Below, in pieces: positions 1-7,005 of a stretch of DNA of 24,731 bases. This DNA comes from Chrysochromulina tobinii (Eukaryota > Haptophyta > Prymnesiales > Chrysochromulinaceae). The notes below the pieces were generated by a model that was not told where the DNA came from, ran no database searches, and saw nothing but the letters and a program-made list of their open reading frames with translations. Positions within the stretch are counted from its first letter, which is position 1. Each line of letters begins with the position of its first letter. The stretch covers positions 1 through 24,731 of the forward strand of contig JWZX01002575.1 of assembly GCA_001275005.1 (NCBI GenBank), given 5' to 3'. Both the position numbers and the translations under genes were made by a program.

Positions 1-152
1 ACTGATGACCCCCGGGCCGTATAGGCCGTTATACTTGTGGGGGTGGCACGTAGGGGGGTGCCAAACGAACCGCCCCCTGCCAAGGGGGGGTTCTAGCCGC
101 CCGATGGTCGCCCGCCTCGTTAGGTACGGTCCGGTGAGACAAAACAAACTTT
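1..152. other. 3' flank of the lipase gene with small hairpins
   Basis: This is the short edge region downstream of the minus-strand lipase gene. It holds two small inverted repeats: GTATA/TATAC at 19-34 and TGGCAC/GTGCCA at 44-63, inside G-runs. No gene is seen. The hairpins may lie in the 3' UTR or belong to a repeat cut by the window edge. Confidence 0.4.
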
Positions 153-1454
153 TCAAAGGTATTCAGCTACCTTGCTGCTTGCCGCCTGCCGCACTTGCAC
201 CCAGCCGTCGTCGCGCAGCGCGTCGAGCACGAGCGAGAGGCACGCCATGAGCGTCTCGCGTGCGGGCGGCGCGGCGTCGACATTTTGGGCCCTGCCGCGC
301 AGCGCGAGGTAGAAGCAGCGCAGCGGCCCGTGCTCGAAGACGGAGGGGATGTCGGTCTGGGCATAGTGGCCTGCGCCCTCGACGCGTACGATGCCGAGCG
401 TGCGCGGCTTCGCATTCTTGGCGGCGTTCGCCACGAGCGACTCGGCGGCTTGGGCGGACGTTTTCGCGACGAGGCCGCCCATGTCGAGCCAGACGCGCAA
501 CGTGCGCAGCGTCTTGTGCAGCGGCCTCTCGAGGTCGGCGGCGCTGAGCGGGCTCACGTCCTCCTGCTCTATCCATGGATCCAGCAGGAAGCAGTGCGTA
601 ACACGTGGCACGGCCCGGCTGCCGTCGCGCAGGGCGAAGGCGGCGGCGGTCGCGCCGCCGAAGCTCATGCCCACAACCGCCACATTGTCACGCACGCGTG
701 CAAACGGGCGTCCTTCCTTAAAGGGCCGGGCGAACAGGTCCGGGCGTGCGGCAGCCAGCGTCGCATTCAAGTGGTCGAGAGACGCATCGAGCTCGGCGAG
801 CCGCTGTTCGTTTTGGGCCTGGCGCCACGCCAGGCCGAGCTTTCGCACCTCGTCGTCCCTCGCGCCTGGGGGCAGCGCCGCGCGGATCTCTTGGCATTTC
901 TTGTCCCAAGGCAGGTACGTGGCGAGCAGCCTCTGCGGGCCCGGCCCGTGGGTCAACGCGACGCACGCGGTTCGGTCGCAGTGAGTTGGGCACACGACGA
1001 CTGCGCCTTGGCCGGCGATCGAGAGTGCCATGGCAGATTGATGCAGCGGCCACGCCGTGAGAGAGTGAGACATGATGCAGCACGGCCACCCAGCCGATGG
1101 TGCAGGCGCGGGCGGTGCGCCGATCGGCGTCGGCAGCTTGAGGCAACCCGTGGCCGCCTGACCAAAGATGGTCATGAGCGCCACGCCCCCACACTCGGTG
1201 AAGGTGTTGGCCAGCTGCGCGACTCCGAGCGCCTGCGCATATTCAATAGCTAGCCATGCTGGCCTCTCGCCCTCGCCCGCGTGGTCTTTGGACACAGGGT
1301 AGAAGACATGGCACGGCACGACGGAGCCCTCGGTCTTGCCAGGAACATTGATCGCAATGCAACCGACGGCGTAGTTGCCTTCCGCAAAGGGCAGAAGGTC
1401 CCCAGCGCTTGTGAATGTGTAGTTCCCCGGTGCTGTTGAGTTGACTTGCCCCAT
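153..1454 (-). CDS. PAF-acetylhydrolase II-like alpha/beta hydrolase, predicted N-myristoylated
   Basis: Predicted 433-residue serine lipase of the platelet-activating-factor acetylhydrolase family, which removes short or oxidised sn-2 acyl chains from phospholipids. Visible family marks are an SHS oxyanion-type motif followed by a CPTHCDRTA block, the nucleophile elbow GMSFGG (Ser264), LLDPW (Asp292) and EGAGHY (His363), giving a full Ser-Asp-His triad in the expected order. The length is close to the roughly 390 residues of PAFAH2. The start at 1454 was chosen because it opens with MGQVNS, a good N-myristoylation signal (Gly2, Ser6), as in PAFAH2, and has A at -3 and G at +4. The frame stays open to 1688, but that extension is Cys/Ala/Thr repeat translated from a 9-bp tandem repeat and is probably 5' UTR. 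No intron is needed. Seen: triad motifs and N terminus. Inferred: membrane attachment by myristate and substrate. Confidence 0.85.
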   Translation of the reverse strand: MGQVNSTAPGNYTFTSAGDLLPFAEGNYAVGCIAINVPGKTEGSVVPCHVFYPVSKDHAGEGERPAWLAIEYAQALGVAQLANTFTECGGVALMTIFGQAATGCLKLPTPIGAPPAPAPSAGWPCCIMSHSLTAWPLHQSAMALSIAGQGAVVVCPTHCDRTACVALTHGPGPQRLLATYLPWDKKCQEIRAALPPGARDDEVRKLGLAWRQAQNEQRLAELDASLDHLNATLAAARPDLFARPFKEGRPFARVRDNVAVVGMSFGGATAAAFALRDGSRAVPRVTHCFLLDPWIEQEDVSPLSAADLERPLHKTLRTLRVWLDMGGLVAKTSAQAAESLVANAAKNAKPRTLGIVRVEGAGHYAQTDIPSVFEHGPLRCFYLALRGRAQNVDAAPPARETLMACLSLVLDALRDDGWVQVRQAASSKVAEYL

Positions 1455-1554
1455 AGTTGTTGTGACCGTCTGACAAGGGTCGGAGCGAGAGAAAGGCACC
1501 AGGGGAGGTTGACTCGTGTGAACCCGTTTTTTTCTAACGAAAAGCCAGGACGTC

Positions 1555-1612
1555 GCACACAGTCTGCGCGTCGCACACGTCGCACACGTCGCACACAGGA
1601 CGTCGCACACGC
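1555..1612. repeat. 9-bp tandem repeat GTCGCACAC upstream of the lipase gene
   Basis: Five or more copies of GTCGCACAC, some separated by short AGGA or AGTCTGCGC pieces, lie about 100-160 bp upstream of the lipase start codon. In the minus frame they translate to a Cys-Ala-Thr repeat, which is why the open frame runs past the real start. They may be promoter or 5' UTR. Confidence 0.75.
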
Positions 1613-2176
1613 TCTGCATGCCCATAGTACCGAAATGCGACCAAAACGCGACATCACAGGCCGTACTCGCGGGGTCACAATGTGACATCTGAGTGGCGAG
1701 AGTGACCTGTTCTGTCGTGATTCTCTGTGTTGTATGAGTCCATATAGTCTCCAGACTCGATCTAGGGCCCTCCAGCTATGTGCCGTCTCGCGATCTTTGG
1801 AGATGTGCATCGAAATTGGCCTTAGACAATAAGTAGCTCGACACGCGAGCCGTAGCCCAAATTTGATGCACATCTCCAAAGGTCGAGAGATAGTGCATAG
1901 CTGGAGGGCCCTAGATCGAGTCTGGGGATCATATGGTGTCATACGACACCGAGAATCACACCATTACAGGTCGCTCTGCATGCCCCTAGTACCGAAATGC
2001 GACCAAAACGGGACGTCACAGGCCGTACTCGGGGTCACAATGTGACATCTGAGTGGCAACAGTGACTTGGGATGGCGTGATTCTCTGTGTTGTATGCCTC
2101 CACATAGTCCCTAGACTCGATCCAGAGCCCTCCAGCTATGTGCTGTCTCGCGATCTTTGGAGATGTGCATCGAAAT
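1610..2176. repeat. Foldback / direct-repeat element (two direct copies with an inverted copy between)
   Basis: A unit of about 206 bp occurs twice in direct orientation, at 1610-1816 and 1972-2176. Both copies start with CGCTCTGCATGCCC and end with GTGCATCGAAAT. Between them, about 1858-1972 is a reverse-complement copy of about 1704-1819, so 1704-1972 can fold into a long hairpin with a loop of about 40 bases. Copies differ by scattered substitutions and small indels, so the duplication is not recent. No protein-coding signal is present. The structure fits a foldback or MITE-like non-autonomous element, or the remains of nested insertions. Family not recognised. Confidence 0.85.
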
Positions 2177-3598
2177 CCGGCTTCGGCTCGAATATCGACC
2201 CGCGAAGCCGTTTGGCCACACAGCTCCACAATTCGAGCTCCAAAACACATTCTCTCGCCTGTTCTCGGTAGTAAGTATGTTATAGAGTGGTGTGCGATCC
2301 TAAGATAAAGAATGGTCGACGTATGCCACACACTACCGTACGGAAACCTGCATTATGCACACAAGACGCCCTGTACGACACACGCGAGTATGCACAGTGC
2401 TCCCCTGCGCAAGAAGAGTGATGCTCTCGGATCATCAGACCGGTCGGGATATCTCACGAGGCGACTCCGGAATGCCGTGAGCCGTCCATGCGACGCTATC
2501 TGCGCCATCCTGGAGCCATCTACTGTCCTGCGCCTCGTGCGCTGTGGGCGGTGCTGAAGCCATGCTGCCGGTTCTGCGATGACCTGCACGCGATCGTTGA
2601 GCCCACTACCCCGAAGATGCAGCGTCTCAGCCCCCCAGCAGGCTGTAGCGGATGCTCCGTGGGCGGCAAGCCTGACAGCTGCCTTCTAGATGGCGGCTCC
2701 ACTCACATTGGCGCACGCACGTCTCTGCGGACCTGCTGAAGGGATTTGACAACACTTGTCCTGAGCGCCATCGGCTAATCAGGTGGTGGTGTATCTCCAG
2801 TGCGCGCGCGGGGCTGATCCGGACGATAGTTACCGCTCACCAGCCTGTCACTCGCTGGCGGGTTCGGACAGAGGTTTTCGCCGTCATGTGTTGGAGCCGC
2901 TCCACGAGCGGCGACTTAGGGAAATTCATTTCCAAAAGTCTAGCACGAGCCAAACTGTGAATGGTGAAATGGTGTCCACATTGGCTGTGAATGCCCCCAA
3001 TCCGTCCAAGGGCAGCGGCGGCAAGGGCGGCGAAGGCAAGCGTCCTTGTGGGAAGGGCAAGAGAGTCGCCAATCGCACGTGCGTCGGACTGGCGTCAGGT
3101 CTCAGGACGAGAGCACGAGTGTCCACGGTTCGTGTGGCCCCCCCCACGGTGTTTTTGCCGGCAAGTTCCTCTCGGCGGCGAGAGTTGTTGCACATGTATC
3201 CGGATGCATACAAGTCCGGAGCGTGTGCGCGTTGTGTTGAACAGCATCAGCAACAGTGGCCCCATCGGTACTATTGGGTTACGTTTATAGGGGGGAGGGT
3301 CTCTCCTTCCCCCGCCCGCCGCCGATTAACGGCCTGTGTAATAGCAGGCTGTGTCGGCCACGCCTCCGTCCATTGCGATTGCGGCCCCCGTGCTTGGGGG
3401 TCCGGAGTGCGCGCGCGTTGTGTGTTTCACAGCAGCAGCAGCAGCAGCAGTCCTGCTAAAAATAGTTTGGATGGAAAACTCGCGAGGTTCTTGTGAGAAC
3501 CTCAGCGACTCTCTCTCGCGGCTGCTCGCCGCCGCCGACCGCGGGGTCCAGCTTTAGAGAGAAGCCGAGGGCGAAGCCTTGCCCAGGCGAGCGCAGCG
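2177..3598. other. Intergenic region without a recognisable gene
   Basis: About 1.4 kb of mixed composition between the foldback element and the RCC1 gene. Open frames exist, the longest plus-strand one at 2783-3496, but it lacks an early ATG, has mixed third-position bases and resembles no known family. Small structures are visible: a GCCGCTC/GAGCGGC hairpin at 2896-2912, a (CAG)n tract near 3431-3450, and a perfect 8-bp stem GAGGTTCT/AGAACCTC at 3484-3503. The last 150 bp are probably promoter and 5' UTR of the RCC1 gene. A degraded mobile element is possible but not shown. Confidence 0.45.
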
Positions 3599-5275
3599 AT
3601 GGCGCACGTTGAGTTCGCCTCTTCCGAGCCCAAGCTTCTGCCCGAGCTTCCCGACGCTCTCCTGTTGCTAGTTCTCTCCTTCCTCCCCGCCAAGGAGATC
3701 CCGACCGCGGTTGCAACCGTGTGGGGTGCAGAGTGCACTCGGCGTGGGTGTGGGGTGTGCTGGGGTGCGGAGTGCACTCGGCACTGCTCCGCAGCAGTTA
3801 CGCTGCGCCTGGAGCGCATTTCCGAGCCCTTGCTCGCCGCACTCGGCTGCCGGCGCGACACATTGAGCTCGGACTTTTGGGATTCGGAACTGCTCTTCAA
3901 GACCGCGATGTACGTCGACCGCATGTGTGAGCGCCAGCGCGCGAGCGTGGCGGCCGGCGCCGCGCATAGCGTCTGCCTGCGGCCTGGTGATGGGCGCGCC
4001 TACAGCTGGGGCGGCCAGGAATCGAGTTCTCACCTGCTCCCGCGCAACCTGTACACGCTCCACCACCTGGGATTGGGTCACGAGGTGGGGGCGTGCGTGC
4101 GCGCGCCTGCGAAGATGGTGGGACTGGATGGCTCAGATCTGCGTCTCATGGAAGTGGCCGCCGGGCGCGAGCACACGCTGCTCCTGACCGCCGAAGGCGT
4201 CGTGCACTCGTGCGGTGAGAATTCGTGGGCGCAGCTCGGCCAGGGGAGCGGCCACTCGTCCTTCGACAGCCGCGCACCGTGCGCGGTGCTCTCACCCGTG
4301 GCGCAGCTCGCCGACCAGTACATTGTGCAGGTGGCCGCCGGAGGGAACCAATCTCTCGCACTGGCCGCGACCGGCGAGCTCTGGGCCTTTGGTGCCCCGC
4401 GCCATCCGACCTCCCTCAACGAGATGCGGATGCGACGAGTGGACGCGGCGGGGAACGCCTTCGTCGACCCGAGCGGCGAGCGTATCCGCATCGTGCACGT
4501 GAGTGCAGGAGAATCCCATGCGGTTGCTGTGGGCGAGGACGGGAGCGTCTTCGGGTGGGGGCGCAACCAATTCTTCCAGTGCGGGCTGCAACTGCTGCCA
4601 GGCCCGAACGCGCCGCACTACACGAGCCTCGATTGGGTTGGTTCCCCACAGCGCATCAGGCTGCCGGCGCGCGTGCACATACGGCATGTAAGCGCGGGGC
4701 GCCACCACACTCTGTTTGTGTGCGCCGCCGGCGCGCTGTACACGTGCGGGCGAGGCGAGAGCGGCCGGCTCGGCCACGGCGATACTAGCGATCGCAAGGC
4801 TCCGGCCAAGGTCGAGGCGCTCGCAGCGATGCGTGTCGTTCGAGCGGCGGCCGGTGGTGACCACTCGGTGGTGCTTGCCGACGGTGGCGCGCTATGGAGC
4901 TTTGGTGGTGGCCAGGCAGGGCAGCTTGGTCTGGGCCGGCGCGAGGACCACCACGAGCCCACCCACGTGGCTGCTCTGGCACATGAGTGCGTGCTCGATG
5001 CAGCCGCAGGTGAGCAGTTCACACTGGTGGTCACCGAGAGTGGCGCGCTGTTCGGATTCGGTTGGAACGCCCAGGGCCAACTCGGGCTAGGCACGGGTCA
5101 GGCGGCCTCGCGTCTGCCCGAGCGAGTGGACCTGCCGCCCGCCGCCGCGGCCGCCATTGGTTGCTGGGAGATGCGCCCACAGTGGAATGTGCACTTCTCC
5201 TTTTCGGTCGCCTTCCGTCGGCCAAGTAGCGAGCAGGCCGCCTGGCCGGTGCCCGAGGAGTTCGAGCCCGATTGA
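3599..5275 (+). CDS. F-box / RCC1-repeat (seven-bladed propeller) protein
   Basis: Predicted 558 residues. The N terminus (about 14-70) has an F-box start, LPELPDALLLLVLSFLPA, the type of motif that binds SKP1 in SCF ubiquitin ligases. From about residue 115 there are seven RCC1 repeats, each with a VAAG.xHt-type strand and a WGxNxxGQLG-type turn, including VAAGREHTLLL, VSAGESHAVAV, VSAGRHHTLFV, AAAGGDHSVVL and a final FGWNAQGQLGLG. Seven repeats suffice for a closed beta-propeller. The start codon lies in GCGATGGC, a strong context shared with the syntaxin gene. Odd: residues 41-58 come from a 39-bp tandem duplication inside the F-box and may be a 54-nt GT-AG intron (see findings). The likely role is substrate recognition for ubiquitination; the RCC1 domain alone does not prove Ran exchange activity. 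The propeller call is firm, the F-box moderate. Confidence 0.9.
   Translation: MAHVEFASSEPKLLPELPDALLLLVLSFLPAKEIPTAVATVWGAECTRRGCGVCWGAECTRHCSAAVTLRLERISEPLLAALGCRRDTLSSDFWDSELLFKTAMYVDRMCERQRASVAAGAAHSVCLRPGDGRAYSWGGQESSSHLLPRNLYTLHHLGLGHEVGACVRAPAKMVGLDGSDLRLMEVAAGREHTLLLTAEGVVHSCGENSWAQLGQGSGHSSFDSRAPCAVLSPVAQLADQYIVQVAAGGNQSLALAATGELWAFGAPRHPTSLNEMRMRRVDAAGNAFVDPSGERIRIVHVSAGESHAVAVGEDGSVFGWGRNQFFQCGLQLLPGPNAPHYTSLDWVGSPQRIRLPARVHIRHVSAGRHHTLFVCAAGALYTCGRGESGRLGHGDTSDRKAPAKVEALAAMRVVRAAAGGDHSVVLADGGALWSFGGGQAGQLGLGRREDHHEPTHVAALAHECVLDAAAGEQFTLVVTESGALFGFGWNAQGQLGLGTGQAASRLPERVDLPPAAAAAIGCWEMRPQWNVHFSFSVAFRRPSSEQAAWPVPEEFEPD
3722..3783. repeat. 39-bp tandem duplication inside the F-box coding region
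   Basis: About 1.6 copies of a 39-bp GT-rich unit. TGGGGTGCAGAGTGCACTCG recurs 39 bp downstream with one change. It is in frame and gives a repeated WGAECTR peptide. Confidence 0.8.
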
Positions 5276-5644
5276 GGACAAGGCGGTCGCGTCGCCTTGG
5301 GGGAGGCTGCTCCCGCGTACCGGGCAGCACACAGCGGTGCTCATTGTCGCGCTATTCATGGCTGAAGTTCCTGTTAAACCTCACTAGCCGGACTCTTAAA
5401 TCTTTTTCTCCTTCCTGTCCTCTTCTTTCTTCAGAATTGTCCATCCAAACCCAAATCTGACACTTCCTTTCAATTGTTCGGGGGATCCGCGGTGGGTCAG
5501 AGGTTGTGTGTCCCCCGAGCGGAAGAACCCCGGCGTGCGCCCAGGCTGCAGCGAGGACGGCCGGGCCACGACCTCTCCGCTCACGGCAAAGCCTATCGGG
5601 TCTTCAGACCGCTCTCCTATCACATCTTTGGACCGCTCTCGTGC
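5276..5644. other. Convergent intergenic region with a polypyrimidine-CAG tract
   Basis: This region lies between the 3' ends of the plus-strand RCC1 gene and the minus-strand receptor gene. At about 5401-5434 there is a 30-nt run of almost only C and T ending in TTCAG, which looks like a strong 3' splice site on the plus strand with no clear partner. Otherwise no gene is seen; it probably holds both 3' UTRs. Confidence 0.45.
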
Positions 5645-6607
5645 TCACATCGCCCGGTACGAGGGAGGCTCATCGACGTCCGCCGCACCAACGGCAGCCC
5701 AATCATGCTGCTGCGCGGCGGGCCAAGTGGTCGCTAGAAGCTCGCTACGCTGTGCATTGCGGAGGGAGTGCTTTAAACTGAGGGGCGCGAGCCACACGAG
5801 CAGGAAGCCCATCGCCCCCACGAAGATCAGGAAGCACAGGAAGAGCACGAACCCGCTGGGCGCTGACTCGCTCGCGTTGCTCGCGCTGCGGGCGGCGTGC
5901 CATGCCGCGACCGAGGCCGCGGCCGCGGCGGCACTCGCGAGGCTGATCGCCGGGTTGGGCACGGGGCACGCCCAGGGGCTCTTGATACGCACGCTCAGAT
6001 CGGCAAGAGGATGGTCGGACAGGCTGATTGGAAGCACCGGCCCTGAGGGTAGCGGCGCCGACGGATCACACTCAAAGTCGATCGTGAATGCGGGCGGCCG
6101 CTGGGCTCCCCATTCATCCGTCGCCGGCGGGATCGTCACGTTGGTCGAGAAAGCGAGATCCCCGGTGGAGGTGCCCATATCGTAGTGCGAGACGCGCACT
6201 CCCACACGCCCCTCAGCATGGTCCAAAAGCTGCCAGTGCGACCCAACGCCACCGACCGCGCCCCATCCAAGCTTTCGACACGGTGAGGTGCACAGCTCCG
6301 GACCGCAGCGCTGGCCTGGTGGTTCTGGTGGGGCACCCCAAAAGTCAACAGCTGACGGCGTCGTGACCGGGACCGATGCACCCTGAGGATTGCACATGGC
6401 AAGCGGTGGCCTGCAAACATTGAGCACCACTCTGCCACGGTCGGTGGCCACCTCGTAATCACGCGTTGGTTGCGAGAGGTTGGTCAGATTGAAGCGCCAC
6501 TCACGGCCGAGGGAGTCGACCATGACCATGGCACACGGGTGCGAGGGCGTTATCAAAGCGCTGCATGGGGCGGATGTCAACCAGAGGAGCCAGGAGTAGC
6601 TTCGCAT
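5645..6607 (-). CDS. Type I membrane protein, MRH/Atg27-like sorting receptor
   Basis: Predicted 320 residues. Residues 1 to about 17 form a signal peptide (hydrophobic SWLLWLTSAPCSA). The lumenal part (about 24-215) has several cysteines (25, 65, 72, 101, 106, 110, 180, 214), an early GREWRFNLTNL strand and a late YDMGTSTGD ... FTIDFECD block, similar to the mannose-6-phosphate-receptor homology (MRH) fold used by Atg27 and cation-dependent M6P receptors. One transmembrane helix spans about 252-274. The cytosolic tail of about 45 residues ends in PPSYRAM, which combines a PPxY motif with a terminal YxxPhi motif (YRAM), the type of signal read by clathrin adaptors. This suggests cycling between Golgi, endosome and vacuole. 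The classical MRH Gln/Arg/Glu/Tyr sugar-binding set is not clearly complete, so ligand binding is open. The topology is firm, the family moderate. It is divergent from the GH63 gene. Confidence 0.7.
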   Translation of the reverse strand: MRSYSWLLWLTSAPCSALITPSHPCAMVMVDSLGREWRFNLTNLSQPTRDYEVATDRGRVVLNVCRPPLAMCNPQGASVPVTTPSAVDFWGAPPEPPGQRCGPELCTSPCRKLGWGAVGGVGSHWQLLDHAEGRVGVRVSHYDMGTSTGDLAFSTNVTIPPATDEWGAQRPPAFTIDFECDPSAPLPSGPVLPISLSDHPLADLSVRIKSPWACPVPNPAISLASAAAAAASVAAWHAARSASNASESAPSGFVLFLCFLIFVGAMGFLLVWLAPLSLKHSLRNAQRSELLATTWPAAQQHDWAAVGAADVDEPPSYRAM

Positions 6608-7005
6608 CGAAGGAATTTCCGAGTGTGAACGTGAATAGTGCTCAACGTTCTGAACTCGGTGCAGACAACCGCGTTATAAGGGGCCTGGTCCAAACCTGGC
6701 GCTGTCAAACTTCGTCAAACTTCTTCAAACTCCTTCGCACGGCGCGAGCGAATAAGGAGATGCCCGAGGGTTATCATCGCCACGGCCGAGGAGCTGCTCC
6801 TCGGCGGCGCATGCAGCAGCCAGCATCAGCCTCCAAAGGCGGTGGGGCGTGTTCGTGCGCGCAAGCTGTCCATCCAGCCCTCGACGTCAATGAGGAAGCG
6901 ACCAGAGCCTCCTCCTCTTCCTCCTCTTGCTCTGCTCTGGTCGCTTGTGCGAAGGGAGCGCTCACTGCCTTGGGTCTCACGCTTCGGCGCTGGCCGAACC
7001 GAGCG
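6608..7005. promoter_or_regulatory. Divergent promoter / 5' UTR region between receptor and GH63 genes
   Basis: About 400 bp lie between the two divergent starts. A TATAAG-like box sits at 6675-6680 on the plus strand. At 6708-6735 there are three imperfect CTTCGTCAAA-type repeats. The GH63 frame is open throughout, but its third-position GC in 6760-7005 is about 61 percent, against about 80 percent just after 7006, which fits an untranslated leader. The in-frame ATGs at 6565, 6760 and 6811 remain possible starts. Confidence 0.4.

Noticed and set aside
195-1253. 352-residue plus-strand open frame
   Set aside because: It is a shadow of the lipase gene in GC-rich DNA; the lipase has a full catalytic triad.
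1455-1688. N-terminal extension of the lipase frame
   Set aside because: It is mostly the translation of a GTCGCACAC repeat, and the internal ATG has a myristoylation signal and better context.
2488-2739. Peptide LLDGGSTH, similar to a retroelement protease motif
   Set aside because: The match is only a few residues; no zinc knuckle, integrase or reverse transcriptase motif is found nearby in any frame.
2783-3496. 237-residue plus-strand open frame
   Set aside because: It starts at GTG, has mixed third-position composition and crosses a CAG repeat; no family is recognised.
3719-3797. Longer alternative intron ending at CAGCAG in the RCC1 gene
   Set aside because: Removal of 79 bases (or 76, ending at 3794) would shift the frame and destroy the RCC1 repeats.
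5508-6185. 225-residue plus-strand open frame
   Set aside because: It is antisense to the receptor gene, whose signal peptide, cysteines and membrane helix are coherent.
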